Shown here one piece after another: positions 25,805 through 37,778 of a stretch of 64,000 bases of DNA. The DNA lies in contig CM021323.1 of NCBI GenBank assembly GCA_010645155.1, positions 3,234,762-3,298,761 of the forward strand. The letters run 5' to 3'. Both the position numbers and the translations under genes were made by a program. Position 1 is the stretch's first letter; each line of letters opens with the position of its first letter. The DNA comes from Tigriopus japonicus. Its lineage: Eukaryota > Arthropoda > Copepoda > Harpacticoida > Harpacticidae. Below the pieces are notes generated by a model. It worked only from the letters and a program-made list of their open reading frames with translations, was not told the origin of the DNA and made no database searches.

Positions 25805-26366
25805 ATATGATACAAAGCCCGCTCATGGCCCAATCAGACCTATCCCCATATGCTAACAATATACATATAAGGTATAAGGTAGAAAGAATAAAAGAAGAAG
25901 CACAAAATGCAGGTAAAACTTGGGAAAAATGGAGAATAAATATTGCATATTTCCACTCAATCACCATTTTTTCGTCGTTTTTGCCAGAACTAGTAATGCA
26001 AAAAATGCAAATCAGCCCAATACAATGCGAATGAGACGTTTCACATTTTTCACCACTCTATTAATGACTGAACAAAAAATAGACATTGAATTTGATTTTT
26101 CTGAAGACTTCAAGTTTTGTTTGAGACGTTCCATACTTATGTTTAGGAAAAAGTACCATAGCTTTTCATTACTGACCAGTTTTGCGCATGTCCGATTTTC
26201 CTCGAATCGCATGAACCGATATAAATAAATAATTCCCAATAAAATGCAACACAAGATGATAGGTATTCAATTGTAACTTAAATCAAGCTGTTTTTCGGTT
26301 CTAAGAGGCTGAAATATTTGTGCTCTATCCTAAATCATTGGGTGACATTGTGGCGCTCCGTAAACA
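25805..26366. other. Intergenic stretch, nothing recognised
   Basis: Overlapping open frames at 25807-26034 and 25920-26228 (+) and 26012-26254 (-) have no recognisable domain or conserved feature. Confidence 0.3.
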
Positions 26367-26374
26367 TTGTACAG

Positions 26375-26621
26375 CAAGGGTCGGCAACCGTTTTTGTGTC
26401 AAGGCCCACCAAATTTTGGTTTGGTGAAGTCGGGGCCCACAGATGGTAGAAGGTTCATTGGCCCACAAATTAACGATCAAAAAGACCTCTGGGCCCACAA
26501 GTACAGTACTATGGATGTCTCTTGGGCCCATTATTTCGGACTTTCCTTTTTGCTTGTGGACCCACCAACGACCACCCTTGAGCCCACACGTAGGCCAGGG
26601 CACACCGATTGGGGACCCCTG
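26375..26621. mobile_element. Non-autonomous hAT-type element, 247 bp
   Basis: The left end CAAGGGTCGGCAACC and the right end (reversed) CAGGGGTCCCCAATC are of the CAGGGGTCGGCAACC kind common in hAT elements. Flanking 8-mers are ttgtacag (26367-26374) and ttgtccag (26622-26629), seven of eight matching. The interior repeats ggcccac motifs. A truncated relative lies at 42413-42542. Confidence 0.75.
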
Positions 26622-26745
26622 TTGTCCAGAGTACGAGCAATGAGAGATGTGAGTGAGCATGTTAACGAAGAGCTTCAACATTATGCATTAGTCCAAGGAT
26701 GGCTCGAGCCAGGATGACTTTCAAAATACGCACTGGGTCCGATTA

Positions 26746-27449
26746 GAGTTCTAGGGAGAGAAATGACACTCCCAGCCAACCACTTGCCTTCAGTTTTGAT
26801 CCCCCTTCACTAGCCTGAAGTTGGGCAGGATCACCGAAATGTGTTCTAGAAAGAAGAGTGGCCTGACAGCCCAGGCAGAAATTGATTGATTTTTGAATCA
26901 AATTAGTAGATGACGTGGGTTGAAAAAATAAGTCATTTGGTAACTAATTGAAACCTCATACTCCTCCAAACACTCAAATCAGATTGGATCTTAAATTAAA
27001 TTACTTGGAATTGAAATAGAAGGTCTCCAAAAAACGGGGAACACCAAGGTTGAGTTCGGCCACTTTTGGCAATTGCGTGTTATTTTATTAGCAACTAGAG
27101 AATGAACCCTCAGTCAGGTTGACCAAATTTTAAAACAAAGAAAGTTATGTAGAAACTGTGATGCGTAAATGATGAAATTAAGTAATCTTTGGTGCTTTTT
27201 CTTGTATCTGTTTATCTCTTGAACATCAAAAACTTTGTAGCTGATCCACTCTGTGAGTGAATACCTCCATAAAATTTCTGGAAAAGTTTTTGTTTAGTAA
27301 GATTTTGGTAACCCTGATCTTCAATTGTATATGCCTCAATCTCCTCGGTATTTTGAATTTGCCGCCATGCCATGAGAATGAGTTGTCAGCTGAAGGGAAT
27401 CATAACAAAACCCCTTGATTTGGGAGTGACATTTCTCTCCCTAGAACTC
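26746..27449. mobile_element. 704-bp element with 28-bp inverted ends, nested
   Basis: Inverted ends beginning GAGTTCTAGGGAGAGAAATG match over about 27 of 28 bases. The host sequence ggtccgatta occurs on both sides of the element, offset by 2 bases on the right. The uninterrupted host version is visible at 28250-28270 (reversed) and 47053-47070. A target duplication of 9-10 bp would fit MULE-type elements, but this is not certain. No coding frame seen. Confidence 0.65.
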
Positions 27450-27563
27450 TAGGTCCGATTAGTACAATGGAAATTCAACGGAACAATATATTTGTTGCAA
27501 AAACCTTACATTTTAGTACAATGATCGGACCCAGTGCGTATTTTTGAAATCCTACCTGAAGTA

Positions 27564-28158
27564 CAGTGGTTCCTGATACTGATGTGTTTCGAGTTGGAGG
27601 TCGAGATTTGCCACTTTGGATTTTAAGGTCAAAAAGTTGACCCCCAACTAATCTTCTCAACTAGAGACGCCATAAAATATGGCAGCACTGCCAACTCGAA
27701 ATCCATCGTATAACTACTGATGGAACTCGAAATCCAACTAGTTTGACTGTTGCCAAATTGGTCCCTGTTAAGGTCTTTTTAAAAACGTTCAATACAACCT
27801 GCCCTAATTAACAATGATAAACTTTCGCGTAAAAAATGGCAGCACTCCCGGTTCGAAACACATCACTAGTTCCTGATTAGTGTTAAGTATTAATCTAGAG
27901 TTAATAAAACGTTCGTTGAACCAAAAGCACCTAAGCTCGGTTGGCTTGGTATATTCTCCTATGTCTTTCGAAATCCTCAATTTCATGCTCTGGCAGGATA
28001 GGTTTCATGAAATGATACGAAAAACACCTTAGACACGGAAATGATATTTTTCTTGATTTTGTTCGGTTTATTCTTCTGACCAAAAACGAATTAATGGTTA
28101 ATCCACTTCCAATAGATTAATTAAGCGATTAATCCGTTGATCCAGTCAGGAACCACTG
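27564..28158. mobile_element. TA-flanked element with CAGTGGTTCCTGA ends
   Basis: Inverted ends CAGTGGTTCCTGA (27564) and reverse complement (ending 28158) are flanked by TA on both sides (27562-27563 and 28159-28160). This resembles the Tc1/mariner-pogo pattern. Without its hAT insertion the element would be about 295 bp. An alternative reading is that it is simply the centre of the larger inverted composite at 26694-28312. Confidence 0.5.
27577..27868. mobile_element. Non-autonomous hAT-type element, 292 bp, nested
   Basis: Ends TACTGATGTGTTTCGA and (reversed) TAGTGATGTGTTTCGA are flanked by the exact 8-mer gttcctga (27569-27576 and 27869-27876). The insertion splits the left end of the TA-flanked element, so it arrived after that element. 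No coding frame. Confidence 0.8.
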
Positions 28159-28550
28159 TACGTCAGGACGAATTTCAAAAATACACACTGGGTCCGATCA
28201 TTGTACTTAAATGTGAGGTTTTTGCAACAAATGTATTGTTCCGTTGAATCTTCATTGTACTAATCGGACCCAGTGTGTATTTTGAAAGTAATCCTGGCTT
28301 GAGCCATCCTTGATCCAGTCTAGCTCAGTCTGACTCATAACGAGGTTGAGAGAAACAATGTTTGATTTGGCCGTCAATTTAAGAAGTCTCCAAAACATTC
28401 ATGCCCATCGACAACAAACCCATCCATCCATCTATCACCCTTTCTGCTTCCCTTTTTCCCGTGCATTGGAGTGCAGCTTTTACCTTCTAAACCTAAGTAT
28501 TTGTAATTTTAAATCCAATCGTCCACGGTTCCTAAGGGAAGGAGGATAGC

Positions 28551-30289
28551 ATGTCATTTTGCGGCGTTTCCGGCTTTCGCCCGTTGTGGCAACTCTCTCA
28601 AGCTTCGGGTCTGTTTCGCTCGCAATCGCTATTACCTCGTTTGCCTCTCATGGCCGTGGATCAACCCGTCGAATGTAAGTTGGACAGCATCCCCTCAAAC
28701 AACAAATACTTTTCTCACTTTTAGTCGCGTTCAAATCGAACTTAGGGAGGGTACTAGAGCAGGGGTTCTCAACCTTTTTCCGAGGGATACCACCCATTTT
28801 GGCAAGGGAATTATCCGATTTACCCCCCTATGTAATGACCAATATTACAGCGTTTTTGGGCGTTTTAATGTGACTTTTGTATTTGTTTCTGTGAAGAAAA
28901 CGTGCAATATTGGTCGAAAAACCCCAAGTTTTTTCCAATTTTTCCGGACACAAATTTACCCAACAGAAAGTCAAATTTACCCAATTTTGGGTAAATACCC
29001 ATAGGTTGAGAACCCCTGTACTAGAGGTTCGCCATCCTTTCCTTCAACAGAGCTCCAAAGGAATCAATCAGTCAAAGAAAATAGTCCTTCCCCAATGAAC
29101 TACTCGGTTTTAGAATTGATTTTGGGCATTTCTACGGTGATGCGTTTCACTAAAATTGTGACTTAAGCTTGTCTTAGCAAAGGCGGAGACTACGGCCAAA
29201 GCTGGATATTAGAATATTGTTCCTTGGTAGCAACGTTAGTTTTATATAGAGAATTAGTTTCATATTAAGGGACGTTTGTACGACATGCGTATTTCGGTCG
29301 GTAACCTAATTGTCTTATAACGACAATTATTTCTATTGGCGGTATTTTCATGTTCAGCTCCATGGAGAAAAAAGTACATAAAAAAAGAGAGACGCAGAAC
29401 TTGGCCAGAAAAGTCACCTTATCAAGTTCTTTACCAACGGCAATATGAATGATCTCAACTCAACAGTTTGCCCGATTCTCAATTTTAGAGCTTTCAACCT
29501 TGATTAGGACTTGCTTCAGACCTTCTTTTATCGATTGGACGTGTTATAATAAAAAATCCACACCTGCCCAAGAATCATTGGAGGGACATCCATTTAGATT
29601 TGCTTGTTTTTTTTTCTTTTTGGTCCTTCTTGTTCAAGGTTGGTTTTAGTATTCTAAATGTAGCTATGTAACTAAAAGTTGAAGTAAACAATGCTCTCTG
29701 TGAATTGAAGTTTAGATTTATCATAACTTCAAATTTACTGACCCAGTCCATTTACTGACCCAGTCCTTAAGCTTGACTCTCACTCTTTACGATTGTCATT
29801 CTGGTAAGGAAAAAAAGGAAAATAATGTCATTCACCCTACAGATGCTCTCGGTGGAATTCGAGGTAAGAAAGTGTTGGGTAAATCGAACACGAGAAACAA
29901 ATGCGGCCATCCCAAAGGCAAGAAACGCGGAGTCAAAGTTTTCGACGGCCAACGCGTTCCCATTGGCAGTCTGTTGGTCGACCAAAGACGCATGGATATC
30001 TTGCCCGGATGGAATGTGAGTTGGGACGAAAGCGTGTGATTAACATGCTTGGGTGGCCTCCTCAACCTTTCTTTCCATTTTTCAGGTGCATAATTTGGGC
30101 AAAACTTTATTCGCACAATGCTGTGGACGAGTGATGATCACCACCGAAGTTTGCGATCCGAAAGTTGTCGAGACAACATACCTAGATCCATTTGCCATGG
30201 ACACGCCGGGAACCACGATCTACAAGATGCATATGCACATCATCCCCGACCAACAGCATCAGTACTTTAAGCTCACCGAGCAAGTGTAG
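28551..30289 (+). CDS. MRPL27: Mitochondrial ribosomal protein L27
   Basis: A component of the mitochondrial large ribosomal subunit; bacterial L27 reaches the peptidyl-transferase centre. Exons 28551-28674, 29843-30015 and 30086-30289 join in phase to give 166 residues, a little longer than the human protein. Exon 1 is a basic, hydrophobic N-terminus with Arg, Ser and Leu and no early acidic residues, fitting a mitochondrial presequence. Exon 2 carries the L27 core (KSNTRNKCGHPKGKKRGVKV, then PIGSLLVDQR and ILPGWN). Exon 3 carries NLGKTLFAQCCGRV and the metazoan C-terminal extension. Intron 1 (1,168 bp) contains a hAT-type element. The stop lies only 80 bp from the stop of MRPL49 on the other strand. 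The start is the first ATG in frame with the presequence. Confidence 0.88.
28760..29018. mobile_element. Non-autonomous hAT-type element, 259 bp, in MRPL27 intron 1
   Basis: Inverted ends CAGGGGTTCTCAACCT and reverse complement are flanked by the exact 8-mer tactagag (28752-28759 and 29019-29026). The end sequence is of the common CAGGGGT..CAACC hAT type. No coding frame. Confidence 0.87.
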
Positions 30290-30369
30290 TTCAAAAATAA
30301 TCCTTCATCAAGAAACAAAGTAAACATTCGTTGTTCATGAGATATCGTTTATTCTAACGTGAAATTGAT

Positions 30370-32226
30370 TTAGAAGCCTTTGGCGATGAGGAACTCTTTA
30401 AAATCCTGTTCAAAATCTCCCCGAAATATGACCTTTCCGTAGACTTCGCCCACTTGACACATAAACTCCATTTGGTAGCGTTTGTGAAGGAATTCCATGA
30501 GATCATCCCGAAGAGCGAAGAGATCTCCATCCACTTTCGCTACTTGTGTACGCATGATGTGGGTCTTGGCATTGTAATTGGCGTACACGGGTAACATGTG
30601 TTTCACCGTTCGGCGAACGTGATATCTGGGAAGTAAAAAAATAGATCTCCTAAGCGCATAGCTCAATTTATTATCGAAATTAGGTTGCCACAATCCTTGG
30701 CTGGCCTTGCATAATTTGAAACACAAAAATAGCTAATTATTATTTAAAAAAGAAATTATGCCTTCAATTGAAACCTTAAAGAAATCCAATTTACTATAAA
30801 AAGGGGAAGGATAAATCACGACATAAAACTCGCGAGTTTAGGAGATTTAAACGAGGAATCCATTCAAGTGGTTGACCAAGCAGTCTTGAACGATATTTTC
30901 AACAAAAAAAATTTCTTTCTCCGTCGAGGGGCATTTTTGTATCATCAAATCCCAACAATTTCATCCTTGTCAGCTTCTTCAAGGAAAACTTTTTTATTGG
31001 AAGTAGATTGAGTATAAGGAAAATTTTACATGAACCATACATCGTCACTCAAAGGTGATTCCAATTTTTCAAGCATTCGCAATCCTGTAGCCTTTAACAG
31101 GGATTGTAAAAAGGGTGGGATATTCCCAGTAGATCATTTTGTTAGCTATCATATTTTTCGTGAAGCCAATCAATAATCATGGATGTGATGAAAAGTAAAC
31201 ACTATTAAAAGTTGATGATTCATATTATTTGCCGTTCCTCCTCGTATGTAAACAAGTTTCAGGAATTGCTTTTCCCTTATTAGGCCTTGTTTTTGGATGT
31301 CTACCCATGTCGAAGTTCGTATCATCTTAACGGGTAACCTTTTTTGCAGGCTCTGGTACAATTTCCCACATGGGTACATAGTCCTTTCGCAATAAAAGGC
31401 TCAAGGACAAGAAGTGAGTTTCTATTCTCTGATTCCTTTCGATTTCAAATTTTGAATCACTTTTGCTCGAGATTTTCCGACTCCTCCAACAAAAAGTGAG
31501 GTAGGCCCATGCACTTCAATTCTCGACCATAGTTTTAGTCAAGAAAAGGAATCAGGAGAATGGTCTTACAAGCAAATATCTTCGTCATGTTTGGTGACGT
31601 CAATGATTTGATCATCATCAAACTTAGAACTTCCTATTAGACATGATAATTGATCAATCTATCATTGCATTTGCCTTCTTTGATTTTCATCATCGACAAG
31701 TACTTTACTATATTATCAATGCAAGCTCGTTTCTTCACCAATTCATTCATGATCTTTCTCTTTAAACTGGCAAGACTAAGGCTTCCAGGGGTTCGTTCAC
31801 TCACCGATAATCTCCGGGTTTGGCCGTGGGCTTGACAAAGCCCGAAGGATATTCCGGCAAATCCGGCACCTCGGGAATTGTAGCTTTCGGAAGAAGTCGA
31901 CTCACGAATTGCCATTCCTCCGGGTCCTCCGAGATGGTGAATTGACGCTCTGGAGCGGCCTCTGGCGGCTGGCCAAAGCGATGCTCGCCGAACGTCTCAA
32001 TATAGTCCTGAAAATGAGCCCGTTCATCCTCGGGCTCTTGACGAATAAACTTGGGGTCAAAGCTGATGTGTTCGGTAGCCTTGTGCGTTAACGTGTCTTG
32101 ATCCACGGGTTTGTTTGGGATAACCGTGCAGGTGGACAATGGGACGCGACGGGAGTGACAGCTTGGAGGGCGGAACCAGGCTTGAGACACGCCCCGCCAA
32201 CTCCGGCATACACGATGGAGGGACAT
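30370..32226 (-). CDS. MRPL49: Mitochondrial ribosomal protein L49
   Basis: A mitochondrial-specific large-subunit ribosomal protein. Exon 1 is 32226-31805 and exon 2 is 30625-30370. The GT-AG join restores GDYRYHVRRT, giving 225 residues. Family features are visible in order: EEWQFVSRLLP, a Pro-rich stretch ending YPSGF, then YHVRRTVKHMLPVY, the segment VAKVDGDLFALRDDL, and the closing EFLIAKGF. The N-terminus is Arg/Ser-rich with little acidic charge, as expected of a mitochondrial presequence, and the protein is longer than human L49. An AATAAA on the minus strand (30353-30348) follows the stop by about 17 bases, so the 3' ends of MRPL49 and MRPL27 probably overlap. Confidence 0.88.
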
Positions 32227-35200
32227 GATGCTTTGATTCCTGGGAAGGTGGGATGAGGAATTGATTGCTGTACTTGGAACTTTGTGTTTGTTTACATGGG
32301 CTCAATGAAAACTAGAGATGGGAAGCGGTTGAAAAAAACTCGTAGGACTGGAGTCGATTCCAATGTTCGACTAAAACTCGGAAAACTGATTTGAAAGCGA
32401 ATGAATAAACGAATTAGTTCGCGAATTTCAGTCTCTTTCGGCTCTTAATGTGATAAACCCTTCTAAATTTTACCATCATTGTTTTAAGAAGTTTTTGGCT
32501 CCTTTATATTCAATTATTGCGCTAAAAATAAAACAATATTTCATTACCATTCCCTTTTATAAGCACTAGTTAATCATAGAGACGGGGGGGACGGCTGGCC
32601 GGTCATTGTTCTGAATGCAAGATTTGTGGGAGATTTTTTTAATGATGTAGTTCTAAACACATTTTCAATCATCCACATTATGAGAAGTTGTAAGCAGGGG
32701 GAGTACGTTGATTTGCAGGCTCCCCATTGCTCTCTACTCGTATTTTGGCAGAATTCTTAACAAACATTCAGCTGTTTTTGGTGCATTGTTGCTTGCCTCG
32801 TGCCACTTACATGGGCATTTTCAAAACAGTGCACCTCTAGAGAATTGTAATGGTAAACAGGAATTAGTCGCCTCCTTGGTTTTAAGACATTTAAGAGCCA
32901 AATTGTCCTCCAACATACACGTGAAATTAGATTTTTAACCGTTTGCTTAACTCGATGACAAATACTTTGCGAGTTGCTTAAATGAGTCGGTCACAACCCT
33001 AATAAAGAGTAACGACAGCTGGGGCAAGGGTGACTCAAGTGAAATTCAAAATCATACGTTCAATTTTGATGATTGATTCAGTTGCAATTTGATTTTCTGT
33101 CTTCTATCTAATGAACTCCAATCAATTTCTTTGCCAAATTTGTAGATTTCAATAATAAATTTCAGGGAGTTGTGCTTTCAAAAATTTGATTTCTTCTTGG
33201 GTGGGATCACAGGTCAAGATATTCTAAAACATGCAAATTGTAAGATTTCAAGAAATTAAAATGGCAAAATATAAAGTAAATGTCTGTCAAGGATGTTGCA
33301 AATTTAACAAAACATATGTTTCTAATCATAAGATTTCTGGGACACAAATCGAATGTTTCATAGTTATGCCCTAATGAAGAAAAAAATCGAAAATCACGTA
33401 AATCCAGGTTTACCCCAACCCTAGAGGGCTAACCGCCCTAACCTAACCTGTTAGTCTTCTACCCGTCCCTTGGATAGGGATTAAACCAACCCTTGTTAAG
33501 ATGCACAGTGAGTTTGCGCAATGTGCTAACTTAACCGCAAATCAAAACCTCTATTAAGAAATAACGCAACTATTGAACGGCCGATTCCTGAACTCACAAT
33601 TCAATGCAGAGTCGATTGCCTTAAACTGGTTGTTTCAATGACGGAATCCTTAATTTCAACTCCAAGTAACCCCGACCTTTCTCAAGAAATTATGAAGCGG
33701 TATGTCTAAGCAGTTCTAGAAATCCTTGGTCTAAGAAGGTTCAACTCTCCAACCATAGTTACTAGAAACGTTGATTTTTCGTCGGATGTTGAGATCCGAA
33801 TGGGTCGTAAACAGAAGGCCTCAGAAATGTTGGTTCCAAACGTTTGGAGGTCATGCTTTGGCCGTGCGGCCCCCAACATCCAGCCCAAGATTCCGGACAG
33901 TACCATAGAATTTCCGAATCTTGATACTCTCCTTCCCTTGTCCATCCACATTTCGCCTCAGATCGTTTTAGTTTTCTACATTTTTACATGTCCGCGCCAT
34001 CATGAGTCATGAACCTGACTGACACATGAGGATCATTCTGGGTTTACAATCATTCTTGGAACGTATGTCAAGTTCGAAATACACTCGACGACAGAGCCGT
34101 GTACATAAAAAAGCCGCTCCTGCCCTAGGCCTGTTACATTAAATTTGGCTGATCGTACTCTGCTCTAACGTACGTAATATATCGATTTTTGTTACACAAT
34201 CAAGAGACGGCCGGCCTTCCTTCGGGCGACCTTCACGTTATGATAGGTCGGAATCGTCGGAATCTTTCCTTTGGACTTTTCAAAATGTGACTGACTCCGC
34301 ATCATCTGAGATGATTTTATTGTTACTCGCTAGATTTTATATCGAAATGTTCAAGTTGGGACAACGACCCCAATATCTTATTCAGGAAGTGACGGTTCTC
34401 TTGTAACCTAGTTCTCGGGCACATGTCAAACATTTCTGCACATAGAGCATGCGTGTTCAGTGTTGCCAAAGTAAAGTTTCTGTAGCCAGAATGACCCATC
34501 CTTTCTACGATAGGTTGCGATATGTTTTCGAAGAAATGTGGAGCACATCTGCTTTCGAAATAAAATTGCAGAATGTGAACAACGAAAGCAGTTTTAGAGG
34601 GTATGAAAGATTGTACATATGTTGCACAGAACTTGAAAGGTTGACATAGCTTTCAACCTTGAGGTCTCGACTTGTAAGAAAACGATTTGAAACCGTCATC
34701 ATTAGAGACCAGAAGATGATAGTTCTTACAATTTCCTTTTTTCAAAGACACTGAGTATAATATACTTTGTTGGTTGCAAACCTGACTTTTGGTTGGGTTA
34801 GGCTTCTTCGATGATTTGGCGAACTCCAAAAATTTCCACATTTGAAAGCTAGTAACAATTCAGAATCAAGGTTAGCACAGCAATTTTTATTTGTTAAATT
34901 TTTCAAATAAAAAAATCATTTTTTTGATTTCATTTCACAAGCAATATAAACATTTTTTCCACAGAAGAGGACCAAGCACTAATCTTTCAAACAACAAGTA
35001 ATAAGGTTTTTTTCCAAAGAATTTGTAATGTTGGCACGTTAAACTTAGTTTTGGTAAATGGAGCCTATATTTGACAAAATTGAGCAAGCAAAAGATCAAC
35101 AGACACTATGACAGTGATTGTATTAATTGATGTTCATTTGGTACCTTGCCTCCTTGTTTTATACGTTGGCCAAAAGATTTTTGAATAGTTCTCTTGAACC

Positions 35201-35735
35201 GAAACTGTCATTTCATTTCTTTTCCAATCACCCCACTCCCACACTTACGAATAATCCTAGATATTTCAGCCTCGTGCTCATAACTTATCCCTTTCTTTCA
35301 TCCCACCCAATCCGGTTTGTTCCAGTGTTTGTTCCACCGACCTTTCATCTATCGCCATTCTGGCAAACCTGCTCTCCTTTCCGAAATTCATCCACTCCCT
35401 CGTTCAGTACTGCGATACACACTCACTCGCTCATACATACAGACAGATTGTCTAGTGATCACCTCGCTCTCGCTCTCATTGACTGTGCTTCTGTCATTCT
35501 TCCAATTGACCGTGGCTGTGGCAGGCATTCAAGGCCCTTTCCTTCCCTCCGTCCCCCGTCCGTTCCACTCCTTCCTCGCCAAATGTTCTATGGTGTTCCA
35601 TTCGTCAGCAGACCGGCCTTCACCGTTCCTCTTCCTTCTCTTTTTTTAGTGTGCATTTAGATAATCCGATCTCTGGACCTCGTTCGTTCTCGAGTTTCCA
35701 TCTTTCTGGCGATTGTCTGACTTTAGAGCATCGCC
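32227..35735. other. Intergenic stretch between MRPL49 and ABHD2 (divergent)
   Basis: No gene recognised. A paired frame at 33706-33951 (-) / 33800-34012 (+) has no known domain. At 32312 a tagagatggga sequence resembles a hAT end without a partner. At 33430-33455 two CCTAA units occur. From about 35210 to 35690 the plus strand is rich in C and T with many cact/ctct runs, which probably marks the promoter and leader of ABHD2. Confidence 0.4.
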
Positions 35736-37421
35736 ATGTACGCTTTAGCTTTGGTGGCCGTGATCCTCTGCATCCTCTTCAAGATCCTCAACGTGAACAA
35801 TTCACCCGCCCAATCGTTGTTCTATTGCGCCAATGCCAAATTTCTGGATGAGATCCTCAAATTGACCCCCGAGATTGCCGAACCGTTAGTTTCTTGTGGA
35901 GAAAATGAGGTATTGGATGGGATTATGATTGGAAAGAGATTTTTCGTTTTAGATATGTGCCCACGAGACTTTGGGGCTTTAGTGGACACGTCCAGACCAT
36001 CATTCAGGGCGTGCTATCGCGAATTAGTTGTCCTTTGGTCAATGGACGGCGATACTTTTTCATTCAATCCGATCATGCCACCGTCACCTATGATTTGTAT
36101 CAACCCATCGAAAAACACGCCATGAATGGTGAGATTCATAATTGAGACCATCTTGCCCTTAAATGATAGATCGACTAACAGAAGGATTTATTAATGCTAG
36201 GTGATTATACCTTGGCCATCTGTCCGGGTATCTGCAACACCAGCGAATCCGTGTACATTCGGCGGGTGGTTTTGCAAGCCCAATTGCATGGCTATCGCGT
36301 GGCCGTTTTGAACCACGTGGGTGCGCTCAAAAATGTTCGACTCACGGCTCCTCGCATGTTCTCTTATGGCTACACCAACGATTACGATGGTCTCATTCAG
36401 GACATCGTTAAGCGATATCCCGCCACCAAAATCATTTGCGTGGGGTTCTCCATGGGCGGGAATTTGGTCACCAAGTATTTGGGCGAAGATCGAGTCCGTC
36501 CGGATTGCATTTTGGCCGGCATCTCGGCTTGTCAAGGCTATGATGCCGTTGAAGCCGGAAAATATCTGTTGCTTTGGGAGAATTGCCGCCGGTTGTATTT
36601 GTACGCCATGACCGAGAATCTTCGAGCTTTGATTCGCAACTGGCAGAAGCATCTTTTGCCCGAAGATTTCAAACGCGACAAGGGCATTAATGAGCGCGAC
36701 ATTTGGTCCGCTGCTACTCTAGTCGAACTCGATGACGCTTACACTCGGTAAGATGGTGTGATATCGACTTTGGCAGAGAGATGGTTTTGACCCCGTTTCT
36801 TTTATAAATCTTACAGGAAAGTGGCTGGATTTGAGAGTGTGGACGATTTCTACCGGGATTGCAGCAGTTTGAACTACTTGGATGGGATCCAAGTGCCCAT
36901 GATCTTCATCAACGCCGAGGACGACCCCATCGTGCCCCGACCTCTGCTGGATCACATGATGGAAGCCATCAGTAAGAAAGATGATCTAGCTTTTTTCTCT
37001 CATTCTCGTGCATTGCTGACCCCGGATTCTCGTTCCACTCACTCTCTATCTAGAAAAATACGACAATATCCTGTACATCGAGCAGAAATTTGGCGGACAC
37101 TTGGGGTTCTATGAAGGAGGTTACATCTACCCGAATTCCGTCACTTGGTTGGATCGCATGGTGGTTAATCTATCTGAATCGTTGACCATGTACGTGGACA
37201 ATGAGAAGAACAAGGCTCCATTGGAGGATGCCAATCTGCCGTTGGAAGAGATCTACGATAAGGCCGATTCCACTAGTGAGGATTCGGCTTCGTCGTCCCC
37301 TTTGATTCTTCGACGATCTCAGAAAGGTGCCAAGGCTAGTTTGGCTTGTGGCAAGAAGAACAAAATGCACACAGGATGGTCTCGGGGACCAGGAATCGCG
37401 GGATCAGAAGCCAGATTCTAA
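35736..37421 (+). CDS. ABHD2: Abhydrolase domain protein ABHD2 (membrane-bound serine hydrolase)
   Basis: ABHD2 family members are membrane-anchored serine hydrolases; vertebrate ABHD2 is a monoacylglycerol lipase. Exons 35736-35884, 35953-36128, 36201-36747, 36817-36971 and 37054-37421 join in phase to 464 residues (human about 425). An N-terminal hydrophobic segment (residues 2-16) is a signal anchor. Next come RLWGFSGHVQT, CPGI and YIRRVV, VLNHVGAL, then the nucleophile elbow GFSMGGN with Ser near residue 192. The acid is in NAEDDP (about 326-327) and the base is in GGHLGF (His about 358), so the catalytic triad is complete. The C-terminus is an unusual Ser/Lys-rich extension of about 70 residues. 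It converges on RBMX2. Confidence 0.92.
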
Positions 37422-37735
37422 AAAAATTTTAAAATCGAGAAACGTAATCATAGTCTGCAACGATTCCAGTGGAAATTGTAGTCCCTGAGTGGCAGCATTT
37501 TGAACTTGCGTTTAGAAGTATTTTATCCGAGCATAACTATCTCCCCCTCGATCTTTATCCTTGAACTGGTCGCCATCTTCACCTTGAAAACGTCACGTGC
37601 ACTAACTCATAATCCTATCACTTCTCCACCGTGTCAGATTATTTTGTATTTGGTTTTCACTCCAACTTCGCAAATACAAATCATATTTATGACCTAATTT
37701 TTAATTTCTCGTCATTTGGTCTAAACAAACTCGAA

Positions 37736-37741
37736 AATAAA
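37736..37741 (+). terminator. Polyadenylation signal AATAAA of ABHD2
   Basis: Canonical AATAAA lies about 315 bases after the ABHD2 stop and 38 bases before the RBMX2 stop on the other strand, so the two 3' ends nearly meet or overlap. Confidence 0.45.
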
Positions 37742-37778
37742 AAGAAATCCCATACGTGTACCATCTTAGTATTACCTA

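Larger units (their letters stand above)
26694..28312. mobile_element. Nested composite with about 165-bp inverted arms
   Basis: The left arm starts CAAGGATGGCTCGAGCC at 26694 and continues after an insertion to about 27563. The right arm is its inverted copy at about 28159-28312, ending at CCATCCTTG. Each arm is itself nearly palindromic around cactgggtccgat and atcggacccagtg. A single copy of the arm is inserted alone at 47010-47174. Between the arms lies a TA-flanked element (27564-28158) with its own hAT insertion (27577-27868), and the left arm is broken by another element (26746-27449). At least four insertion events are stacked here. Confidence 0.65.

Noticed and set aside
26325..26717. 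Overlapping frames of 116-118 codons on both strands
   Set aside because: They lie over a 247-bp hAT-type element; openness comes from its ggcccac repeats.
35127..35660. 177-codon frame upstream of ABHD2
   Set aside because: Same reason: C/T-rich sequence open in two frames, directly upstream of a well-supported start.
36197..36652. Minus-strand frame opposite ABHD2 exon 3
   Set aside because: Shadow of the ABHD2 coding sequence; no domain of its own.
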